This document shows positions 5,831-11,508 of a stretch of 11,508 bases of DNA, one piece after another; the stretch's first letter is position 1; every line of letters starts with the position of its first letter. The stretch is from Bacillota bacterium (GTDB taxonomy: Bacteria; Bacillota_I; Bacilli_A; Erysipelotrichales; Erysipelotrichaceae). A program made the position numbers and the translations under genes. Below the pieces are notes generated by a model. That model did not search any database. It was not told the DNA's origin and saw nothing but the letters and a program-made list of their open reading frames with translations. Location: NCBI GenBank assembly GCA_023426935.1, contig JAEZBR010000018.1, positions 1 through 11,508 on the forward strand. The letters run 5' to 3'.

Positions 5831-5855
5831 ATGAATACGTTATTAGGGAGCCAAA

Positions 5856-8600
5856 ATGCGCCGATTTCAAAAGATAGTCTTTACTTTGATTGTTACGATT
5901 TGTATTAGTTTAGGTGGTTTTACTGTGGTCAAAGCGGACGAGGAAGTCGTTAAAGTCGGTGTTGTTGATTATCCTAACTATTTAATGATGCACCCAGACG
6001 GCACGGTTACCGGCTATGCGAAGGAATATCTGGATGAGATTCAGAAATATACGAATTGGAAGTATGAGTTTGTAGAGATTAGTCTTAAGGATGCGTATGA
6101 AGCTTTAGCCCGGGGTGAGATCGATATTCTGCCCGGCAATCAATATACGGCAGCCAGGGCGAGTATCTATGATTATTCGACTCTAAGCACGGGCGATGAC
6201 AGTACGGTTCTATGTGTTATGCCGGATAGTCGAAAATATGCTTACAATGATTTTGAGAATTACGGAGGCATGAGAGTCGGAGCGTTGAAAGGCACGATTC
6301 GGGTTAATCAAACCGTCGCTTATTTGGCAACATACGGAGTGGAAGTCAAGGTTATTTTATATGACACCGATGCCCAAACGAAAGAAGCGTTGCGAGAAGG
6401 AAGTATCGATGCGATTCTGATGGGGGCGATTCGTTGCGAAGACAAATATCGAATTTTGGCGCGAATGAATAATACTTCCTTATATTTTTGTACCAATAAG
6501 AAACGTCCGGAATTAAAAGAAGAGTTGGATAAGGCGATGACCAAGATCCATCTGGATGAACCCTATTATGAGGCTAAACTGGAAGGAAAGTATTATGGTG
6601 ATATTCTTAGACAGTTTAGTTTAAACCCGGAAGAACAGAATTATATTGAAAGAGCCGGAACGATTAATGTTTCCCTTTCTAAGGACTTGGCTCCGTTAGA
6701 ATACTACGATCCCAAAACGAAATCTTATAGCGGAATCAGCATCTCTTTGTTAGAGAAAATCAGTGAAACAACAGGTTTGAATTTTAACCTAGTTGAGCGG
6801 GGCGATACCGAAGATCTACAGGCAGAACTGAATGATGATTCAATTATGGTTGTAGGTACGGTAATGAAGGAAATGGCTTCCCAGTTATTTCCGGGATTAA
6901 AAAGCGTCGGTTCGACTTTAACTAATTCCTTTACGGTGGTTTCCAAGAATACCAACAAATTGAATATGGATAGTAAAGTTATCATTATTAATAGTTATCC
7001 TTATATCGAGACGCTGGCCGAAAGATCGGGATATGCGAATATTGCGTTTACTGACAGTTTTCGTAAATGTTTAGATGCGGTAAATAATGGTAAAGCGGAT
7101 CTGACAATCTTACCTAATTATCGCAGCGAGGTTTTATTAAAACATCAGTATTACCAGAATTTAGAGAGCTATGAATTACCGGATTCCCAGATCACGTACA
7201 GCTTCGGAGTAAATACTAATTCCGCAGATGGTAAAATCTTATATTCAATTTTCAACAAAGCTCTACAAAACATTCCCAGCAGTGAACTAAAACAAATTCA
7301 AATCCAGAACTCGATTAAAATTAATTATGTCCCGGATTACCTAGATTATTGGTACCAATACTGGTATTGGATTGTTATTGTTTTCGGTCTGATTGGTTTA
7401 GGTGTTTTGATTACGGTTTTGAATTCTCAGAAACAACTTGCCAAAGCTAACAAGGCTACCGTGGAAGCCGCGAAAGCCAAGAATCAATTCTTTGCCCAGA
7501 TTTCGCATGATCTACGGACACCTTTAAATGGGATCTTAGGTTTAAGCGAATTAGACTTGCAACGAAAAGATGTCAAAGGGACATTAAGAGATGATTTGAA
7601 CAGCATTCATCATTCTGGGGAATATCTGCTCCGCTTGGTGAATGACTTATTGGAACTAGCCAGTTTAGAAAATAAAAAACTTAAGTTGGAACTTAAAGAA
7701 GTTAACGGTCCCGAATTTTTAAAAAATGTGCTGATGCTGATTCAACCCTTTGCGGATGAAAAGAAAGTTATTCTGGTTACCGATTTTACCGTGGCGCAAA
7801 CTCCTAAGGTATACTTGGATTCGTTGAGAATGGAACAGATCTATATGAATCTGTTAAGCAATGCGATTAAGTTCTCCAAGCCTGGTGACCAAGTTGAATG
7901 GATGATTGTCGATTCGAAAATATCCGAAACTAAGATCATGAGTACCTGTACGATTAAGGATCACGGTTGCGGCATCAGTAAAGAATTTCTGCCCCGAATC
8001 TTTGAACCGTTTGAGAAAGATCCGATGAATAAAGGCTCGGAAACGGAGAACACCGGTTTAGGTTTAACGATTGTTAAGGAACTGGTAGAAGTAATGAGTG
8101 GTACGATTGAAGTGGAAAGTGTACCCAATGAGGGAACGACCTTCATCGTCAGGATCCCAATGAGTACGCAAAGTGAGTTCCCGGATGCTCCGAAAACGGC
8201 AATGCAATTTGCCGGCCGCAGAATCTTAGTGGCTGACGATCAACCTTTGAATCTGGAGATTGCCGCCCGTATTCTGCGTAAAGCCGGATTTAAAGTCGAG
8301 ACGGTCAATGATGGCAATTATCTGGTGAAAATGTTTAAGAATTCGCCAAGTTATTATTATTCCGCTTGTTTGATTGATCTAAGAATGCCTAAAATGGATG
8401 GTTTTACCGCGGCTAAAGAGATCCGGGCTTTAAACCGGAAAGATAGTAAAACGATACCATTAATTGCGATGAGTGCGAATATTTCGGCACTAGATCAACT
8501 GAAAACGAAAGAGGCCGGAATGAATGCACATCTAGGTAAACCGATTGAGACAAAACTATTAATGGATACTTTAGCTAAATTGATTAAAGAGGGGGAATAA
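5856..8600 (+). CDS. Hybrid sensor histidine kinase with two extracellular SBP3-type sensor domains
   Basis: A 914-residue membrane protein resembling BvgS/EvgS-type sensors without a PAS domain. Order: signal peptide/N-terminal anchor (1-27); first bacterial extracellular solute-binding family 3 domain (about 32-250); second such domain (about 268-487); one membrane span (about 502-522); coiled linker; HisKA with QISHDLRTPLNG, phospho-acceptor H551; HATPase with NLLSNAIKF (N669), DHGCGIS (D702), FEPFEKD and TGLGLTIV (733-740); and a receiver domain with D794-D795, phosphoacceptor D841 (LIDLRMPKMDG), S873 and K895. No HPt or DNA-binding domain follows, so the signal must pass to a protein not in the window, or the receiver is inhibitory. 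SBP3 domains bind amino acids or small polar solutes in related transport systems; the ligand here is unknown. The gene ends one base before the transporter start, pointing to a shared operon and coupled translation. Confidence 0.94.
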   Translation: MRRFQKIVFTLIVTICISLGGFTVVKADEEVVKVGVVDYPNYLMMHPDGTVTGYAKEYLDEIQKYTNWKYEFVEISLKDAYEALARGEIDILPGNQYTAARASIYDYSTLSTGDDSTVLCVMPDSRKYAYNDFENYGGMRVGALKGTIRVNQTVAYLATYGVEVKVILYDTDAQTKEALREGSIDAILMGAIRCEDKYRILARMNNTSLYFCTNKKRPELKEELDKAMTKIHLDEPYYEAKLEGKYYGDILRQFSLNPEEQNYIERAGTINVSLSKDLAPLEYYDPKTKSYSGISISLLEKISETTGLNFNLVERGDTEDLQAELNDDSIMVVGTVMKEMASQLFPGLKSVGSTLTNSFTVVSKNTNKLNMDSKVIIINSYPYIETLAERSGYANIAFTDSFRKCLDAVNNGKADLTILPNYRSEVLLKHQYYQNLESYELPDSQITYSFGVNTNSADGKILYSIFNKALQNIPSSELKQIQIQNSIKINYVPDYLDYWYQYWYWIVIVFGLIGLGVLITVLNSQKQLAKANKATVEAAKAKNQFFAQISHDLRTPLNGILGLSELDLQRKDVKGTLRDDLNSIHHSGEYLLRLVNDLLELASLENKKLKLELKEVNGPEFLKNVLMLIQPFADEKKVILVTDFTVAQTPKVYLDSLRMEQIYMNLLSNAIKFSKPGDQVEWMIVDSKISETKIMSTCTIKDHGCGISKEFLPRIFEPFEKDPMNKGSETENTGLGLTIVKELVEVMSGTIEVESVPNEGTTFIVRIPMSTQSEFPDAPKTAMQFAGRRILVADDQPLNLEIAARILRKAGFKVETVNDGNYLVKMFKNSPSYYYSACLIDLRMPKMDGFTAAKEIRALNRKDSKTIPLIAMSANISALDQLKTKEAGMNAHLGKPIETKLLMDTLAKLIKEGE

Positions 8601-8601
8601 A

Positions 8602-10056
8602 ATGAAAACGAAAAAACTTATTATCTTAATCTTATCTTTGGCTCTGATGTTTTTGGGTCGGTATCTACCAAGTTTACCCGGGTTATCATCGGGCGGTTCC
8701 ATGGTTATCTATATCTTTATTGGAGTCTTAGTTTTATGGCTAACGACGGCGATTGATTGGCCGTCGATTTTAGTGTTAGTGGCTTTAAGCTTAGTCCCGG
8801 GTCTAAAGACTAACAGTATCTTAAGCAGTGCTTATGGAGGCAGTACCTTTGTTTTCTTAGTCTATACTTTTATCATTACTTATGCGTTGAGTAAAACTTC
8901 CATCTTAAAAAGGATTGCTTATGGTTTTATCAAGAGTAAAATTGCGGCTAAAGGACCTTGGTATTTTATCGGGGCTTATTTCGCTTCGATTTTAGTAATC
9001 GGCAGTTTTATTTCTCCGACGGTTTTATTTTTCATTTACTTGCCGATTTTAGAAGAAATCCTGAATATTTTAGAAGTTAAAAAGGGGGAGAAGTTAGGAT
9101 CTTTATTAATGATGGGAACTGTCATTATGACCGCAATCTCTTCCGGTATGACTCCGATTGGCCATGTTTTCCCGATTATCGCTTTAGGTTTATACCAAAC
9201 AACTTATCAGCTATCGATCAGTTATTTAGCCTACATGGGGGCGATGATTCCTACTGGGTTACTTACCGCTTTAATTACTACGCTTCTTCTTAAACTGTGC
9301 ATTAGACCTGATGTTTCTAATTATAAAAAACTAGACATTAGTTCGTTGGAAGAAGTAGAGCCGCATATGCATAAAGAAGAAAAAGTTATTTTGGGAATTT
9401 TTATTCTCGTAGTTGGTTTATGGGTTTTACCTAATCTATTAACCACGATGTTACCCTCGGGAAGTATTAAACAATTCTTCGCTTCTTTAGATTCTTTAGG
9501 CACTGCCATTCCGGCGATGATTGGGACTGTTTTACTATGCATTATCAAAACTGACAATAAGCCTTTAATCACTTTGAAGGAAGCTTTCGCAAAAGGGGTG
9601 CCTTGGTCTAGTTTGGTAATGTGTGCGGCGACATTGGCTTTAGGCAGTGCAATCACGAACGCCGACTTAGGAATTACAGCTTGGATTACTTCCGGGCTAA
9701 GCCCGTTAATCGCGAAGTTGTCTCCGGCTTTGATCATGGTTTTCTTTGCGGCTTGGGCAACCATTCAAACGAATGTTTCCAGTAACATGGTTACCGCTAC
9801 CGTTGTAACTACTGCCTTAATGGCCTTGGCTCCGACTTTAACCATGAACTCGATTCCCGCCTTAACGATTATGATTGGTTCTTTAGCTTCGTATGCCTTT
9901 GCGACCCCGCCGGCGATGCCCAGTGTAGCGATCGCGACTTCTTCCGGGTGGACGGATACCTGGCAGATGCTAAAGTATGGAGCTTTAGCCGGCTTAGTGT
10001 CGATTATTATCGCTAGTTTAGTCGGTTATCCCTTAGCATTATTATTGGCAGCTTAG
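8602..10056 (+). CDS. DASS/SLC13-family anion transporter with altered SNT motifs
   Basis: A 484-residue polytopic protein. The two-fold hairpin architecture of divalent anion/sodium symporters is visible. First half: SFISPTVLFFIYLPIL at 135-150, then SSGMTPIGHVFPI at 180-192. Second half: TNVSSNMVTATVVTTAL at 390-406, then SYAFATPPAMPSVAIATSSG at 430-449. In VcINDY-type members each half carries SNT, which binds sodium and substrate carboxylate. Here the corresponding triplets read SPT (138-140) and SNM (394-396). A soluble, charged loop separates the halves (about 235-262). The ATG at 8602 uses GAGGGGG at 8589-8595 within the end of the kinase gene. The likely role is import of a di- or tricarboxylate or another anion, perhaps the ligand or a relative of the ligand sensed by the kinase. 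Family is well supported, substrate unknown. Confidence 0.87.
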   Translation: MKTKKLIILILSLALMFLGRYLPSLPGLSSGGSMVIYIFIGVLVLWLTTAIDWPSILVLVALSLVPGLKTNSILSSAYGGSTFVFLVYTFIITYALSKTSILKRIAYGFIKSKIAAKGPWYFIGAYFASILVIGSFISPTVLFFIYLPILEEILNILEVKKGEKLGSLLMMGTVIMTAISSGMTPIGHVFPIIALGLYQTTYQLSISYLAYMGAMIPTGLLTALITTLLLKLCIRPDVSNYKKLDISSLEEVEPHMHKEEKVILGIFILVVGLWVLPNLLTTMLPSGSIKQFFASLDSLGTAIPAMIGTVLLCIIKTDNKPLITLKEAFAKGVPWSSLVMCAATLALGSAITNADLGITAWITSGLSPLIAKLSPALIMVFFAAWATIQTNVSSNMVTATVVTTALMALAPTLTMNSIPALTIMIGSLASYAFATPPAMPSVAIATSSGWTDTWQMLKYGALAGLVSIIIASLVGYPLALLLAA

Positions 10057-10100
10057 GAATTCCGGTAGGTAATAAGGCAAATCCGGGTAAGAAAGATTGT

Positions 10101-10108
10101 GTTATACT
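10101..10108 (+). promoter_or_regulatory. Possible extended -10 element before the membrane-protein pair
   Basis: TG-T-TATACT (TATACT at 10103-10108) is a good extended -10 by sequence, but the -35 is poor. The predicted start near 10115 would fall inside the ribosome binding site. Read-through from the kinase-transporter operon is the alternative. Confidence 0.3.
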
Positions 10109-10113
10109 TTTGG

Positions 10114-10120
10114 CGGAGGT
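10114..10120 (+). promoter_or_regulatory. Ribosome binding site fixing the start at 10127
   Basis: CGGAGGT ends six bases before the ATG at 10127. The in-frame TTG at 10097 would place this site inside the coding region and has none of its own. Confidence 0.8.
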
Positions 10121-10126
10121 AGAAAC

Positions 10127-10690
10127 ATGTTCAATCTTAACTATTTAACTAGCGTTAACGGTATTCAGGCTATCGTGGTTTTGGTAATTGCAATCATCGC
10201 GTGTTTTTTCGGCTATAAATCGTTTAAACCGATTGTCGCCATAATCTGCTTCTTCATTGGTTTAAGCGTTGGTTTAACTTGTTCCGCACAGTTCATTAAT
10301 AATGTTACTTTTAATTGGATCATTGGAGCGATTATTGCGGTTATGTTAGCTTTCATCGGTTATAAAGTTGCCCATGTCGGATTAGCAATTTGGATCGGTT
10401 ATGAGACTTATAAAGTGGCTAGTCAAGTATCCAGTAATTTCTGGGTTTCCTTAATAATCGGGTTAGTTATTGCTATCGTGGTGGCCTTCTTAGTTTGGAA
10501 ATTCAAAAAGCCATTGATGATTGTAACCACCGCGGTGGCTGGCGGTTTCCAAATTATGACCTCAATCTTTACCATCTTCAGTCTAAGCACAATTCAATAT
10601 GCTTTGATTATTTGGGCGGTTGGTTTGTTGGTTCTGATTGTTTTAGGTATGTTGTTTCAATTTGGTACGAACAAAAAAACGGTTAACTAA
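10127..10690 (+). CDS. Multi-pass membrane protein, TMEM198/DUF4203-like (paralogue A)
   Basis: A 187-residue protein that is nearly all hydrophobic, with about six or seven membrane spans. Features: FFGYKSFKP after the first span (28-35), a second FIGYK (77-80) suggesting an internal repeat, KFKKPLMIVTTAVAGG (125-140) before the last pair of spans, and LGMLFQFGTNKK at the end. The pattern GYK...(K/E)PLxIxTxxxGG...LGxxxQ is what I associate with the TMEM198/DUF4203 type of uncharacterised membrane proteins; this assignment is from memory of the pattern, not a search. No catalytic residues are apparent. It is followed 45 bases later by a gene with the same landmarks. Its function is unknown, and it may or may not belong to the kinase-transporter transcript 70 bases upstream. 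Confidence 0.8.
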   Translation: MFNLNYLTSVNGIQAIVVLVIAIIACFFGYKSFKPIVAIICFFIGLSVGLTCSAQFINNVTFNWIIGAIIAVMLAFIGYKVAHVGLAIWIGYETYKVASQVSSNFWVSLIIGLVIAIVVAFLVWKFKKPLMIVTTAVAGGFQIMTSIFTIFSLSTIQYALIIWAVGLLVLIVLGMLFQFGTNKKTVN

Positions 10691-10735
10691 ATTATTGATA
10701 TCGTCCGTATCTTTTCCAACTTCAGGAGGTTCCAT

Positions 10736-11317
10736 ATGATTCTTGCCTTAGTTTACTTTATTATCGGTCTCTTTAATTTCTGTGGCGGTTATAAATATGC
10801 CAAGATTCAGGTCGTTGTGATGGGCATTCTGACGGGAATGTTTGGCAGTGCAATGTTACTAGAATGGTTATTTCCCTCGCTTCCGGTGTGGGTCATAATC
10901 ACTGTAATCGTGGTTTGCGGAGCCTTGTTTGGGATTCTCAATCGGGTCGTCTATATTTTAGGAGTCTTTAACTGGATCTTTGGCTTAGGCGTAATCCTGC
11001 TGCATAATTTAAGTTACACCAATAGTAATATTTATCTTTGGTTAGGAATTCCGGTTGTCGTGGCGTTAATCGTCACGCTAATTTCTTTAAAGAAAGCGAA
11101 AGAACCGTTAATAATTGCGACCAGTGTTTATGGCGGTTTGGTTGCCGGCTTGATGCCGCTATATATTATAAGGATGCTACGTACTAATCAATTTTCCTTT
11201 ATTTCCTTCCCGATTCAAGTTTCGCCTATCTACTTATATATTGGTTTAGGGCTAGGATTGGTATTCGCAATCCTTGGTTTAATATTACAAGTTAATTTTG
11301 CTTCAAAAGACCGATAA
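10736..11317 (+). CDS. Multi-pass membrane protein, TMEM198/DUF4203-like (paralogue B)
   Basis: A 193-residue hydrophobic protein with about seven spans. The ATG at 10736 has AGGAGG at 10724-10729. It shares landmarks with the preceding gene in the same order: CGGYKYAKIQ (16-25) for FFGYKSFKP, KAKEPLIIATSVYGG (120-134) for KFKKPLMIVTTAVAGG, and LGLILQVNF (180-188) for LGMLFQFG. Overall identity is low, so any duplication is old. A loop with charged residues (RMLRTNQF, 146-153) and a segment before the last span (about 154-165) are longer than in paralogue A. Function unknown; a heteromeric complex of A and B is a reasonable but untested idea. It is closed by the nested terminator at 11385. 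Confidence 0.8.
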   Translation: MILALVYFIIGLFNFCGGYKYAKIQVVVMGILTGMFGSAMLLEWLFPSLPVWVIITVIVVCGALFGILNRVVYILGVFNWIFGLGVILLHNLSYTNSNIYLWLGIPVVVALIVTLISLKKAKEPLIIATSVYGGLVAGLMPLYIIRMLRTNQFSFISFPIQVSPIYLYIGLGLGLVFAILGLILQVNFASKDR

Positions 11318-11384
11318 TTTCTGACTTTTTACTATAGATTACGATTGGGTTAGTGTTGATTGTTGGCTGATTTAATGCTAGAGG

Positions 11385-11433
11385 GGCTGTAAAGAAACCT
11401 AAATAACAATTTAGGTATAATGCAGCCTTTTTT
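11385..11433 (+). terminator. Nested two-stem terminator after the membrane-protein pair
   Basis: The outer stem GGCTG (11385-11389)/CAGCC (11423-11427) encloses a perfect inner stem ACCTAAA (11397-11403)/TTTAGGT (11410-11416). Six T follow (11428-11433). Read on the minus strand, the inner stem is followed by TTTCTTT, so it could also act on transcripts from the right. From here to 11508 I see no supported gene. Confidence 0.75.
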
Positions 11434-11508
11434 GTATAGCTTTTCTAGCTCTTTTGCATAAGCACTTTGCACGAGGCTTTTTAAATATTTCTGCTTTCAA
11501 ATTATCTG

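Noticed and set aside
11411..11506. Minus-strand frame of about 31 codons entering from the right edge, rich in Lys, Arg and Cys
   Set aside because: It is too short and has no recognisable motif. Its ATA use is unlike neighbouring genes, and its stop lies inside the terminator stem. It could be the tail of a convergent gene or a transposase relic, but it is not supportable from this window.

Overview
The window looks like chromosomal DNA of a low-GC, Gram-positive-type Firmicute. An anaerobic Erysipelotrichia-like lineage is my best guess, but this is inference. The pointers are: AT-rich intergenic DNA; strong AGGAGG-type ribosome binding sites; TTA-rich leucine use; sigma-A-like promoters; a rubredoxin plus ferredoxin pair; a surface protein with a sortase-like C-terminus; a lysine/alanine-repeat histone H1-like protein; and tRNAs with encoded CCA ends. 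All ten coding regions stop at TAA (8) or TAG (2), and tryptophan is read from TGG.

Layout. 1-924 (+): the 3' end of a rubredoxin-domain gene and a tightly linked two-cluster ferredoxin, closed by a bidirectional terminator. 959-1888 (-): a ROK-family sugar kinase with its own promoter. 2008-2388 (-): the histone H1-like gene, built from five 17-residue repeats. 2494-3024: a long non-coding stretch whose last part, before the surface-protein gene, holds two stem-loops with mutually exclusive pairing partners. 3025-4710 (+): a secreted, wall- or membrane-anchored von Willebrand A-type protein. 4745-5023 (-): an initiator tRNA-Met and a tRNA-Phe in one short operon with clear promoter and terminator. 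5034-5735 (-): a Bax inhibitor-1 family membrane protein. 5856-10056 (+): a large hybrid sensor histidine kinase with two substrate-binding-protein-like sensor domains, followed after one base by a DASS/SLC13-type anion transporter. 10127-11317 (+): two tandem multi-pass membrane proteins that look like diverged paralogues of a TMEM198/DUF4203-like type. A nested terminator lies at 11385-11433, and nothing else is supported to the window end.

How the parts may work together. The clearest functional unit is the kinase-transporter pair. The two external binding domains probably sense a small solute, and the translationally linked permease probably moves the same or a related anion. No DNA-binding response regulator is present, so the output partner must lie elsewhere. 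The transporter's two SNT signature motifs appear as SPT and SNM, so its substrate or cation coupling may differ from the textbook family. The rubredoxin/ferredoxin pair is an electron-transfer unit; its redox partner is not visible.

The observations I would follow first are: the possible attenuator upstream of the surface protein; the kinase plus unusual DASS transporter; the tandem membrane paralogues; and the mismatched T-stems in both tRNAs. I see no CRISPR array, complete insertion sequence, phage gene or clear defence system.
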